A stretch of 16,288 bases of DNA, taken from contig CAZJLS010000036.1 of NCBI GenBank assembly GCA_964547125.1, positions 1 through 16,288 of the forward strand, read 5' to 3'. Under the pieces are notes generated by a model. That model was given only the letters and a program-made list of their open reading frames with translations. It was not told the origin of the DNA and searched no databases. Positions 1 to 6,786 of the stretch are shown one piece after another. The stretch's first letter is position 1; the number at the start of each line of letters is the position of its first letter. Origin of the DNA: Methanobrevibacter_A sp964547125. Its GTDB lineage: Archaea > Methanobacteriota > Methanobacteria > Methanobacteriales > Methanobacteriaceae. Position numbers and translations under genes: made by a program.

Positions 1-181
1 CATCACATTTTGGACATTTTCTAAATTCAATATCAGCATAACCTAAACGTATACTGATACCTCTTTTAGTTTCTTCACTATGAGTGTCAGTCCATACTCC
101 AGATAAAGCCTTTGTAAGAGTTGTTTTACCATGATCTACATGACCAACTAATCCTATATTAACGTCAGATTGTACTGTCAC
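1..181 (-). CDS. eif2g: Translation initiation factor aIF2 subunit gamma, N-terminal fragment (gene continues past the window edge)
   Basis: This is the GTPase subunit of the archaeal aIF2 heterotrimer, which delivers initiator Met-tRNA to the small ribosomal subunit in the cytoplasm. Only the first 60 codons are visible. The P-loop GHVDHGKT is at residues 13-20. The switch I region ETKRGISIRLGYAD is at 37-50. KCPKCD at 55-60 is the first half of the zinc knuckle typical of the gamma subunit. The start is a GTG codon at 181-179, preceded by GGTG at 190-193, with no in-frame ATG nearby. It lies 86 bp behind S6e as the last visible gene of the translation cluster. The TRiP-like switch I and the zinc knuckle separate it from EF-1A and SelB. 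The rest of the gene is outside the window. Confidence 0.93.
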   Translation of the reverse strand, partial: MTVQSDVNIGLVGHVDHGKTTLTKALSGVWTDTHSEETKRGISIRLGYADIEFRKCPKCD

Positions 182-226
182 AGCGATTACACCTACATAA
201 ATTTTTTAAATTAATAAATTGAATAA

Positions 227-254
227 TAAATATTTTTTTTAAAAAAAATATTTA
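227..254. repeat. 28-bp perfect AT palindrome between S6e and aIF2-gamma genes
   Basis: The arms are an AAATA plus T8 tract (228-240) and its exact complement (241-253), extended by one further pair (227/254). In RNA it would form an all-A/U hairpin 14 bp downstream of the S6e stop codon. It could act as an attenuator or partial terminator within the operon, or be a composition accident. Its function is not shown. Confidence 0.5.
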
Positions 255-267
255 AAAAATAATCTAA

Positions 268-663
268 TTATTCTTCAGCAGCTTCTTCTTCCTCTTCAGG
301 GTTTAATATGTCAGCTATTGATTTGTTACCTGCTTTAGCAACAATAGTGTTGATTTGAACAATATCATCAGAGATTACATTACCTCTAACGGTTTTTCTT
401 CTTTTAACACCATCGCCTATAGGTTTGTATCCTATTCCGCCAGATAATAAACTTTTTACTCTTCTAGGACCATCGATATCTTTTCTCATAGGAAAACCGT
501 TTTTGTCACTTCCACCAGTGATTTTTAAAGAATAACCTGGTAATCCTACAATATCTCCATCGAATTCATCACCAATAGATAAATTTACAATTTGTTTAGC
601 ATCATCATCAGCTTCAATCTGATAAGTTTGAGCCTTATCTGATACAACAATTTTAAATGCCAA
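268..663 (-). CDS. rps6e: 30S ribosomal protein S6e
   Basis: This is a structural protein of the archaeal small ribosomal subunit, 131 residues long, close to the usual archaeal length. The N-terminus MAFKIVVSD, the glycine-rich core (GLPGYSLKITGGSDKNGFPM, about residues 40-59), and the basic stretch GPRRVKSLLSGG followed by VKRRKTVRG identify the S6e family. The tail is acidic (NPEEEEEAAEE). The start is a TTG codon at 663-661, supported by a strong Shine-Dalgarno GGAGG at about 671-675. It sits between aIF5B (61 bp upstream) and aIF2-gamma (86 bp downstream). This order is well conserved in euryarchaea and suggests co-transcription. Alternative identities are unlikely. Confidence 0.95.
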   Translation of the reverse strand: MAFKIVVSDKAQTYQIEADDDAKQIVNLSIGDEFDGDIVGLPGYSLKITGGSDKNGFPMRKDIDGPRRVKSLLSGGIGYKPIGDGVKRRKTVRGNVISDDIVQINTIVAKAGNKSIADILNPEEEEEAAEE

Positions 664-724
664 ATTTTATTCCTCCAACTTCAATTTTTTTTAATTTTAT
701 TAATTATAATGATAAAAAAATATT

Positions 725-2518
725 TTATTCGAATAAACCGAATTTACCCCAATCTGGTTCAACTTTACGTTTAATTTCAATAGTTTCAACCAAACATTCA
801 AGTTCATCTTCAGTGAGTTTATCTTTAAATTTACGTTCAATAACTTTATAATGTTTTTCAGGTATGTCAATGTATAAATTATCTCCTTCATCGAAGTCTT
901 TACCTGCAATAGCATCATCTATAGCCATTGCTACTCTTTGACCTCTACTCATACTTGGTAAAGATTCACCTTTATCTTCCATACTTGCAATTTTACCAAC
1001 CACTAACCCTTCTTCATTTATAAGAGCGTATCCTGGTTTAACAGTACCGTTTAAAACTTCAATACCGCAAATTGCTGGTTTGGATTGTCTGAATATGAGT
1101 TTTGGAAGTATGTTTATTTTAGCAGGTTTAATTAAAGAATTGAGTAACTGTTTTTTAACAGCTTGTCTTCTTTCTTCTAACCATTCTTCATGGTCTTCTG
1201 CTATTTTATAAATAACATCTCCTTGGAATACTTTAATATTATTGTCTTCAATATCTTTTTGGACTTTTGAAGGTATTTTTACATTAAATGCAATTATAAC
1301 ACCATGATCAGGATTTTCATCTTTGGAAATAGATGCTTTAATAACATCTTTTTTATTTACATCACCAATATCTGCTGATCTTATTGGTATTTCTGCATTA
1401 GTTAATACATTAACAACTGCTTCAAGTGACCCTAAGGTATCTGCTTTGATTAAAACTCCTGTATCTTCAGTATCAATTGTTATGTTTTCAAGTTCTTGAA
1501 GTAGTTCGTTTTCAACATCCTCATCATCATTAATAACACGTAGTGGTGATCCAGATACAACATCATCTAAATCGGGAGCTGCTATTTTAACACCTGCTGC
1601 TGCAACAATTTCATCGATTTTGTCAAATTTATGTTTAGAATCTCTCATTTCATTGAGAGGGCTTGGTTTAAGTATACTGCGAACCTTAGTTTTGATTACT
1701 TCGTTTTTACTCATTAAAGCTATTTCATCATTAGTTCTAAGAACACCATCATAAATAATGGTGTCAATTGTCATTCCTAAACCTGTTTCTTCTTTAATTT
1801 CTAATACTGTGCCTTTTGCAGGTTCTTCTTCATGTATTTCTAACTGTTCTGTTAGATATTGTTGAGCTAAACCTAAAAGCATAGCATTTAATTCTACAAT
1901 ACCTTCACCGTTTCTTGCAGATATTGGTATTATAGCTATGGTACTTGCAAAATCAGATACTCTGTCAAATCTTTCTGATTGGAATCCTTGTTTGTGTAAT
2001 TCACCTACAAGTTCGTATATTTTAACATCTATTTCTTGTTTAACACTGTTAGCTTGTTGTTGGAAGCTTTCTGAGAAAGATTTGTTTGGGTGTGATTCCC
2101 AACCGAATATTCTGTCAACTTTGTTAGCTGCTACGATAAATGGTGTTTTGTACATTTTTAGAATATTTATAGCTTCTAATGTTTGAGGTTTGAAACCTTC
2201 ATTGATGTCAACTATTAATATTGCTAAATCTGCTAATGCTCCTCCACGTTTTCTAAGTGATGTGAATGCTGCATGTCCTGGAGTGTCTATGAAAAATAAA
2301 CCTGGGATTATATCTTTTATTGATAATTTTTTAATAAAATCCCCACATATTTCTTCTATCGTATCCATTGGTATTTCAGTAGCACCAATATGTTGAGTTA
2401 TACCTCCAGCTTCTTTATCTGCTATAGTACTTCCTCTGATATAATCTAATAATGTTGTTTTACCATGATCTACATGTCCTAAAACAGATACGATTGGTGA
2501 TCTTATTTTCATAGTCAT
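725..2518 (-). CDS. infB: Translation initiation factor aIF5B (archaeal IF-2 type GTPase)
   Basis: This GTPase promotes ribosomal subunit joining during initiation in the cytoplasm. The protein has 597 residues, the usual archaeal length, with no intein in its G domain. GTPase motifs are G1 GHVDHGKT at 14-21, GGITQHIGA at 38-46, G3 DTPGH at 78-82, G4 NKVD at 132-135 and a SARNG G5-like motif near 200. The long C-terminal part holds the expected beta-barrel and IF-2 core regions. It ends in a charged segment. The start ATG at 2518 has GGAGT at 2529-2533, slightly far upstream. A second ATG two codons downstream is possible. It follows ndk after 67 bp and precedes S6e. The archaeal neighbourhood and the lack of a bacterial N-terminal extension rule out bacterial IF-2. 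Confidence 0.97.
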   Translation of the reverse strand: MTMKIRSPIVSVLGHVDHGKTTLLDYIRGSTIADKEAGGITQHIGATEIPMDTIEEICGDFIKKLSIKDIIPGLFFIDTPGHAAFTSLRKRGGALADLAILIVDINEGFKPQTLEAINILKMYKTPFIVAANKVDRIFGWESHPNKSFSESFQQQANSVKQEIDVKIYELVGELHKQGFQSERFDRVSDFASTIAIIPISARNGEGIVELNAMLLGLAQQYLTEQLEIHEEEPAKGTVLEIKEETGLGMTIDTIIYDGVLRTNDEIALMSKNEVIKTKVRSILKPSPLNEMRDSKHKFDKIDEIVAAAGVKIAAPDLDDVVSGSPLRVINDDEDVENELLQELENITIDTEDTGVLIKADTLGSLEAVVNVLTNAEIPIRSADIGDVNKKDVIKASISKDENPDHGVIIAFNVKIPSKVQKDIEDNNIKVFQGDVIYKIAEDHEEWLEERRQAVKKQLLNSLIKPAKINILPKLIFRQSKPAICGIEVLNGTVKPGYALINEEGLVVGKIASMEDKGESLPSMSRGQRVAMAIDDAIAGKDFDEGDNLYIDIPEKHYKVIERKFKDKLTEDELECLVETIEIKRKVEPDWGKFGLFE

Positions 2519-2585
2519 TGCTTTTTTTACTCCATTATAAAGACTTTATTTTTTCATTGAACATTAGTTTATTTTTAAGATATGT

Positions 2586-3038
2586 TTATTCATAAATCCA
2601 GTTATTATCCACCATGTCATAATCTACGAGTTCATCTTCATTGAAAAATAAAGATATTTCTCTTTTAGCAGATTCTGGAGCATCTGATGCGTGGATTATG
2701 TTTCTTCCAGTTACTATGCTGAAATCTCCTCTGATTGTTCCGAGGTCTGCTTCTTGTGGATTGGTTGCCCCTACCATTTTTCTGATTAAGCTTATAACAT
2801 CTTCTCCTTCAATAACCATTGCTAATACTGGTCCTGAAGTGATGTATTCTACTAAATCATTGAAGAATGGTTTTTCAGCATGTTCTCCATAATGTTCTTT
2901 AGCTAAATCTTCACTGATTTTCATTAATTTTAATGCTTTTATTTGGAGACCTTTTTGTTCGAATCTTGTTAAGATTTGTCCCATAAGACGTCTTCCAACT
3001 GCATCAGGTTTCATCATTACAAAGCTTTTTTCATTCAT
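2586..3038 (-). CDS. ndk: Nucleoside diphosphate kinase
   Basis: This enzyme transfers the gamma phosphate between nucleoside triphosphates and diphosphates through a phosphohistidine intermediate, keeping GTP and other NTP pools balanced. It has 150 residues, the full family length. The catalytic histidine is H116 in the signature NIIHASDA (residues 113-120). The N-terminus has KPDAVGRRL and GQILTRFE. The region ATNPQEADLGTIRGDF (91-106) is the usual conserved block before the active site. The start ATG overlaps the stop codon of L24e as ATGA, and I see no strong Shine-Dalgarno sequence of its own, so translation is probably coupled to L24e. Placement among translation genes is typical of euryarchaea and may link GTP supply to initiation-factor synthesis, which is inference. 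Confidence 0.97.
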   Translation of the reverse strand: MNEKSFVMMKPDAVGRRLMGQILTRFEQKGLQIKALKLMKISEDLAKEHYGEHAEKPFFNDLVEYITSGPVLAMVIEGEDVISLIRKMVGATNPQEADLGTIRGDFSIVTGRNIIHASDAPESAKREISLFFNEDELVDYDMVDNNWIYE

Positions 3039-3196
3039 TGTTTAACCCACTTAACTTTTCTTGGAACTCTTCCAAGTTTAATCATATTTTTTTCACATTT
3101 GCTACTGCAAAAGAAATAAATGGAACCATCTTTTTTAACATACATTTTACCGGTACCAGTTTCTATTTCTTCTCCACAAAATGAACAAGTTCTCAC
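3035..3196 (-). CDS. rpl24e: 50S ribosomal protein L24e (small zinc protein)
   Basis: This gene encodes 53 residues of a small zinc-finger protein of the large ribosomal subunit. The N-terminus reads MRTCSFCGEEIETGTGKMYV. A second cysteine pair lies in FFCSSKCEKN (C30, C34), giving the C-X2-C ... C-X3-C zinc site of L24e. The C-terminus is basic (GRVPRKVKWVKQ). The start is GTG at 3196-3194, with AAGGTG at 3203-3208 spaced six bases upstream. Its TGA stop overlaps the ATG of ndk by the ATGA arrangement. It lies 43 bp behind S28e. The full frame was read directly from the sequence, and the family match is clear. Confidence 0.94.
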   Translation of the reverse strand: MRTCSFCGEEIETGTGKMYVKKDGSIYFFCSSKCEKNMIKLGRVPRKVKWVKQ

Positions 3197-3239
3197 GTTC
3201 TACACCTTCATAAATTTTATGTTTATAAGATATTAAGTT

Positions 3240-3449
3240 TTAAGGACTTCTAATTTCCTTTGCTTCCCTAATTGTATCAAGTAACATTAAAATATCGCCT
3301 TTGCGTACAGGACCCATGATATTTCTAGTTAGAATTCTTCCTTTATCTCTTCCATCAAGAATTCTGCATTTTACTTGCATAATTTCTCCAGTCATTCCAG
3401 TTCTGTTTAATACTTCTAGAACTTCTGCTGGAACTCCATCTTCACTCAT
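3240..3449 (-). CDS. rps28e: 30S ribosomal protein S28e
   Basis: This is a small OB-fold protein of the archaeal and eukaryotic 30S/40S subunit, 69 residues here, the family norm. Diagnostic segments are the NRTGMTGEIMQVKCRILDGRDKG core (residues 15-37), which matches the TG-x4-V-x-C pattern of S28e, then RNIMGPVRKGDILMLL (43-58) and a charged tail EAKEI. A good Shine-Dalgarno AGGAGAT at 3456-3462 precedes the ATG. It lies 64 bp downstream of L7Ae and 43 bp upstream of L24e, in the standard euryarchaeal gene order. It has no bacterial counterpart, so the call is firm. Confidence 0.95.
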   Translation of the reverse strand: MSEDGVPAEVLEVLNRTGMTGEIMQVKCRILDGRDKGRILTRNIMGPVRKGDILMLLDTIREAKEIRSP

Positions 3450-3513
3450 TATTTTATCTCCTGTTTATTATTTTTTTATTTAAAAAACAGATTATAATAG
3501 TTAAGTATTATAA

Positions 3514-3882
3514 TTATTCTTTGAGTTCAGTTACTTTTTCAACAATTTCAGTTACTAAATCTTCTGCTTCACCTGCATCGATGATTGCTGCAGAAGCGGT
3601 ACCAACAGATAAACCTGCTGCTCCACCGACTTGTTCTTTAGTTGGTAAGTATGCGTAAGGAATTTCTTTTTCATCGGAGAGAACTGGTAAGTGTGCGACG
3701 ATTTCAACTGGGTCAACATCTTCAGCGATAACGACTAATTTTGCGTCTCCTCTTTCGATAAATTTAGTTACTTCGTTAGTTCCTTTAGCTACTTTTCCAG
3801 TATTTTTAGCTGTTTCTAATGCGTTTACTGTTTTTTCAACAATTTCTTCTGGTGTGTCAAATTTTACATAAATATTTGCCAT
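3514..3882 (-). CDS. rpl7ae: 50S ribosomal protein L7Ae, K-turn binding protein
   Basis: This is a multifunctional RNA-binding protein. In archaea, family members are part of the large ribosomal subunit, of box C/D and H/ACA guide RNPs and of RNase P. They bind kink-turns. It has 122 residues. The RNA-contact motif KGTNEVTK is at 33-40, followed by RGDAKLVVIAEDVDP (44-58). The specificity loop region AGLSVGTASAAI is at 89-100. The Shine-Dalgarno AGGAGGT at 3891-3897 is very strong, eight bases before the ATG. It is the first gene of the translation cluster running down to aIF2-gamma. The 5' leader is A-rich with two short GC islands, noted separately, because L7Ae autoregulation through a leader K-turn is known in other archaea. 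Confidence 0.96.
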   Translation of the reverse strand: MANIYVKFDTPEEIVEKTVNALETAKNTGKVAKGTNEVTKFIERGDAKLVVIAEDVDPVEIVAHLPVLSDEKEIPYAYLPTKEQVGGAAGLSVGTASAAIIDAGEAEDLVTEIVEKVTELKE

Positions 3883-3970
3883 ATTAATTTACCTCCTTTT
3901 TCATCGGGCATTTTTTTGTATTTTTTTAATTTATTTTTGTTTTTTTAAAAAATTGCGCCATCCATCGGCA

Positions 3971-3980
3971 AATTATTATA
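3971..3980 (-). promoter_or_regulatory. Candidate TATA element upstream of the L7Ae cluster
   Basis: The minus strand reads TTATAATAAT here, preceded by the purine-rich GATAAAG that could act as BRE. Transcription would start near 3952, giving a leader of about 70 nt. The box deviates from the archaeal TTTATATA ideal and the region is AT-rich, so this is tentative. Confidence 0.35.
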
Positions 3981-4049
3981 ACTTTATCCACAGTAAATTT
4001 ATTGAGAAAAATAAGATATTTCCTGTGTGGTTATAATAATCAAAACTAT

Positions 4050-4109
4050 TTGTGTTATTTTTTTATGTTTTTAAAATTTTTTTATTAAATTTTAAGAGTT
4101 ATAACACAA
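4050..4109. repeat. Nested inverted repeat (two-part hairpin)
   Basis: The outer arms TTGTGTTAT (4050-4058) and ATAACACAA (4101-4109) are exact complements. Inner arms TTAAAATTT (4071-4079) and AAATTTTAA (4087-4095) are also exact, with a seven-base loop. The stem is nearly all A/T. It lies just downstream of a TATA-like element on the plus strand. Confidence 0.45.
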
Positions 4110-4477
4110 TTAATTTTTTATTTTTAGTTTTAATCTATAACTCATGAATCATATCCATATCACTAAATAATATAATCTCTGAAAGTTTATTGTAAAAATA
4201 TTCTTAGTTTTTATTGTATTTCTTGATTATATGTATTTTCAATGAATATTATTAGTAAAAAAAGAATTATCTAATAATATGTTTAGTTATTTATCTATTT
4301 ATTTAGGATTTATGAAATAAATTCTAGAGAACTAGACATATTTAAATATATTAGTTATTATTTATAAACTTAACCCTTAAATTTTTGAAAAAAATTATTT
4401 TAAAATTAGATGTATGTATTTTTTTGAGTTAAGTGTTGAATTGAAAAAAAGAGTTTTTAATATTTTTTTTATAGTAG

Positions 4478-4513
4478 AAAATTATAGGGATGAAAATCCC
4501 CATAATTTTTTTT
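4478..4513. terminator. Hairpin with GAAA loop and T8 tail beyond the histone stop codon
   Basis: On the plus strand a 14-bp stem (4478-4491 with 4496-4509, one A-C mismatch, four consecutive G/C pairs interrupted by that mismatch) closes a GAAA tetraloop and runs into eight T residues (4506-4513). This has the form of a factor-independent terminator for plus-strand transcription. Read on the minus strand, the same hairpin lies about 30 nt past the histone stop but lacks a downstream U-run, so there it may be a 3' end stabiliser. Which strand uses it is not decided by the sequence. Confidence 0.45.
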
Positions 4514-4540
4514 AAGAAAAACTAGTATAACTTTGTATAC

Positions 4541-4747
4541 TTAGATTGTTTTAGCTGCTAATTTAACATCTTCAGCTTTAACAGTTTTTCTTCCAGCGTG
4601 GCGAGCATATCCAACTGCTTTTTGTGCAATTTCTTCACCACATTCTTCGATTGCTGCTGCTAATGCTTCTTTAGCTTCATCAGAAATTCTTTCAGCACCA
4701 GCGTTTTTTAATACTCTTCCAAAAGGAGCTATTGGTAATTCACTCAT
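4541..4747 (-). CDS. Archaeal histone, HMf/HMt family
   Basis: This is a DNA-wrapping chromatin protein forming histone-fold dimers that stack into archaeal nucleosomes. Its 68 residues make a single histone fold without tails. The HMf signature is clear. SELPIAPFGRVLKNAGAERIS holds the alpha-1 and first loop region, with DNA-contact arginines R11 and R20 and the conserved G17. RHAGRKTVKAEDVKLA holds the second loop, K54 and T55, and alpha-3, with H50 and D60 at the expected dimer-dimer interface. Tyrosine 47 sits where HMfB has leucine, and C36 lies in the long central helix. The Shine-Dalgarno GAGGTGA at 4754-4760 has ideal spacing. It is monocistronic with its own promoter. Confidence 0.97.
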   Translation of the reverse strand: MSELPIAPFGRVLKNAGAERISDEAKEALAAAIEECGEEIAQKAVGYARHAGRKTVKAEDVKLAAKTI

Positions 4748-5162
4748 TTATATTCACCTCGATTTTTTAATAAAAATTAATATTTTTATGTATTTAATAA
4801 GTAGATAAACATTATATATAAATGTATCGATTAAAACTTTGTTTAATTAAGAAATCATAAAAGAATAATCGACCAAAATTATATACTAAAAATATGACCC
4901 TAAAATTAAAACAAAATACAATATAATATAAAATATTATAAAAAAATAAAAAATATAAACAAACTATTGAAAATAAAATGAATAAAAAGTGTTGAAAACA
5001 AATAATTTTAATAAAAATAAGTTAAAAATTACAATAAATTGTTTAAAATAAATATTTGAATATTTAAATGATAAATTATATGTAAAAAAAGTAAATATGA
5101 TTTAAACTATATATATTCTGAAATTAGGATAAAATAAAAAATAAAATGAGAAATAAAAGAAT
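4748..5162. other. Non-coding spacer between histone and PRC-barrel genes (415 bp)
   Basis: The first 75 bp hold the histone leader and promoter. From about 4840 to 5162 the plus strand is strongly A-rich and T-poor. Read on the minus strand this is a chain of short T runs downstream of the PRC-barrel gene, as expected for archaeal oligo-U termination. I see no gene or structured RNA here. Confidence 0.55.
4811..4822 (-). promoter_or_regulatory. TATA box of the histone gene
   Basis: The minus strand reads TTTATATATAAT, close to the archaeal consensus, with an A/C-rich BRE-like segment upstream. The expected start site is near 4790, giving a leader of about 43 nt that ends in the strong Shine-Dalgarno GAGGTGA. 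Confidence 0.6.
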
Positions 5163-5432
5163 TTAATCTAATTCTACTTTCTCGCTTTCTTCATCAACAA
5201 TTGTTGCTTTGACTTCTTCAGCAGCAATGTTAACTAAAACATAATCTCCAATACTCTTAACATCTTCATAATCTACAGTAACATCGTCACTAGACATTAA
5301 ATTCTTTTTTGATGAAATGATTAACTTATTAATTTTACCTGTTTCTGGTTCAAATTCAACATCTCTTATTTTACCAATTTCATTAGCTTTAATATCTAAA
5401 GCTAACATTCCTAGTAATTTTTTTAATTTCAT
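5163..5432 (-). CDS. PRC-barrel domain protein
   Basis: This is an 89-residue single-domain protein of the PRC-barrel fold, as seen in photosynthetic reaction-centre H subunits, RimM C-termini and many stand-alone archaeal proteins. Family features are the GMLALDIKANEIGKIRDVEFEPETGKINKLII segment (residues 8-39), with the usual G-K-I-x-D-V turn and a following E-x-x-x-G-K-I strand, and a second strand pair ending in YVLVNIAAEEVKA. The tail is acidic. There is no membrane segment or signal peptide, so it is probably cytoplasmic. Stand-alone archaeal members have no settled role. RNA or ribosome assembly has been suggested by analogy to RimM, but nothing here shows it. GGAGAC at 5441-5446 precedes the ATG. 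It has its own likely promoter. Confidence 0.85.
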   Translation of the reverse strand: MKLKKLLGMLALDIKANEIGKIRDVEFEPETGKINKLIISSKKNLMSSDDVTVDYEDVKSIGDYVLVNIAAEEVKATIVDEESEKVELD

Positions 5433-5484
5433 AACTGTTAGTCTCCATTAAAATCTTTTTTTTAATTAATAAATACAACAAACT

Positions 5485-5496
5485 ATTATATATATT
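5485..5496 (-). promoter_or_regulatory. TATA box of the PRC-barrel gene
   Basis: The minus strand reads AATATATATAAT, preceded by an A run. It lies 53-64 bp before the ATG, which gives a leader of about 30-35 nt containing GGAGAC. It closely resembles the trpS promoter box. Confidence 0.5.
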
Positions 5497-5511
5497 TTTT
5501 TAAAAATTAAT

Positions 5512-6711
5512 TTATTTGTTCGTTAGTAGGTTTTTAATTTCATTTAAATCTGCACCTACTTCTGCAGGTTTGGTACATGCTTCTATTGCGGTGTTTGGAT
5601 CTTTAAGTAAGTGTCCTGTTACTACACATACTACTTTTTCACCTTTATCTATTATTCCTTCTGAAACTAATTTTTTAACACCTGCTATACTTGCTGCACT
5701 TGCTGGTTCAACACCTACTCCTTCTTTTCTTGCTAGTTCTTTTTGTGCTGCGAGTATTTCATCGTCGGTTACTGTTTCTGCATATCCGTCACTATCATAT
5801 ATTGCTCTTAGTGCTTTGATACTGCTTACTGGTGCGCCTATTCTTATTGCTGTTGCGATTGTTTCTGGATTTTCTACTGGTTTAAGATCCATTGTTTTTT
5901 TGTTGAAGGCATTTACTATTGGGCATGCTCCTTCTGCTTGTATTCCTGTCATCATTGGTACATCTTTTATGAATCCTGCTTGGTGGAATTCTTGTATTCC
6001 TTTCCATATTGCAGATATATTTCCTGCATTTCCTACAGGTAGTACTATTCTATCTGGTGATTGCCATCCTAGGCTGTGGGTTATTTCCATACCTATTGTT
6101 TTTTGTCCTTCTAATCTGTATGGGTTGATACTGTTTAGTAAGTATAAGTATCTTTCTTCTGCTAGTTGAGTCATTGCTTCTAGAGCTTGGTCAAAGTTTC
6201 CATCTATACTTACAACTTCTGCTCCATGGAACATTGCTTGTGCTAGTTTTCCTAGTGCTACTTTTCCGGAAGGTAAGAATACTATGCATCTTTTTCCTCC
6301 TCTTGCTGCGTATGCTGCTAGTGATGCTGAGGTGTTTCCTGTACTTGCACATCCTACTGTATCTACTTTTAGTTCCATTGCTTTTGTCATTCCAACTGTC
6401 ATACCACGATCTTTGAAACTTCCTGTTGGGTTGGATCCTTCTACTTTAACGTATAAGTCTATTCCTAGTTCTTCTCCTAATTTGTTACAGTGGATGAATG
6501 GTGTTCCTCCTTCATCTAGAGATACTTTATTTTCTGCATTTACTGGTAAAAATTCTTTATATTTCCATAATGTATCTTTTCTTCCTTCAAATGTTTCTTT
6601 TGTTGCATTTACTTCGCCAGTAACAACTTCTAGTACTGAGCCACATTTTTTACATGTATATATTATTTCGTTATCGTCGTATTCTTCTCCACAGGATACA
6701 CATCTTATCAT
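5512..6711 (-). CDS. thrC: Threonine synthase
   Basis: This is a pyridoxal-phosphate enzyme converting O-phosphohomoserine to threonine and phosphate, the last step of threonine synthesis. It has 399 residues. An N-terminal zinc-ribbon-like motif has Cys4, Cys7, Cys20 and Cys23. The PLP lysine is K100 in NPTGSFKDRGM (94-104). The segment GCASTGNTSASLAAYAARGG (about 119-138) and the glycine-rich PVGNAGN (phosphate loop) are typical fold-type II features. GVGVEPASAAS near 335 is the conserved C-terminal block. The ATG is preceded by a modest AAGTGATC. It follows the SpoIIM-like gene by 75 bp on the same strand, and a separate promoter cannot be excluded. Codon use is rich in A- and C-ending codons, like trpS, unlike the translation cluster. 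Confidence 0.95.
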   Translation of the reverse strand: MIRCVSCGEEYDDNEIIYTCKKCGSVLEVVTGEVNATKETFEGRKDTLWKYKEFLPVNAENKVSLDEGGTPFIHCNKLGEELGIDLYVKVEGSNPTGSFKDRGMTVGMTKAMELKVDTVGCASTGNTSASLAAYAARGGKRCIVFLPSGKVALGKLAQAMFHGAEVVSIDGNFDQALEAMTQLAEERYLYLLNSINPYRLEGQKTIGMEITHSLGWQSPDRIVLPVGNAGNISAIWKGIQEFHQAGFIKDVPMMTGIQAEGACPIVNAFNKKTMDLKPVENPETIATAIRIGAPVSSIKALRAIYDSDGYAETVTDDEILAAQKELARKEGVGVEPASAASIAGVKKLVSEGIIDKGEKVVCVVTGHLLKDPNTAIEACTKPAEVGADLNEIKNLLTNK

Positions 6712-6786
6712 AAATTGATCACTTGTAAATTTTTTTTGTTTTTATAAAATATTTTAACTATGTAATAGTTTTGTTTAATATTATAT

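Larger units (their letters stand above)
3883..4540. other. Non-coding spacer between L7Ae and histone genes (658 bp)
   Basis: No open frame of convincing length is present on either strand. The low-coordinate end is the A-rich leader of L7Ae with its Shine-Dalgarno. The plus strand is T-rich over 4041-4440. Three structures stand out. First, head-to-head copies of a CTGTG...GTTATAATAAT motif lie at 3971-3993 (minus) and 4023-4040 (plus). Second, a two-part inverted repeat spans 4050-4109. Third, a GC-containing hairpin with a T8 tail lies at 4478-4513 near the histone stop codon. A plus-strand RNA between the last two is possible but unproven. Confidence 0.6.

Noticed and set aside
700..918. 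72-codon minus-strand frame within the 3' end of aIF5B
   Set aside because: Out-of-frame shadow of aIF5B, Leu/Asn/Lys rich, without family similarity.
725..2518. Possible intein in aIF5B
   Set aside because: The GTPase motifs are continuous, total length is the usual ~600 residues, and no splicing motifs are present.
3883..5162. tRNA, SRP RNA or RNase P RNA in the AT-rich spacers
   Set aside because: No GC-rich cloverleaf, T-loop or other conserved RNA core. The only GC-containing structure is the short hairpin at 4478-4513.
5516..6718. Plus-strand open frames opposite threonine synthase
   Set aside because: Antisense shadows of thrC with low-complexity hydrophobic translations and no ribosome binding site.
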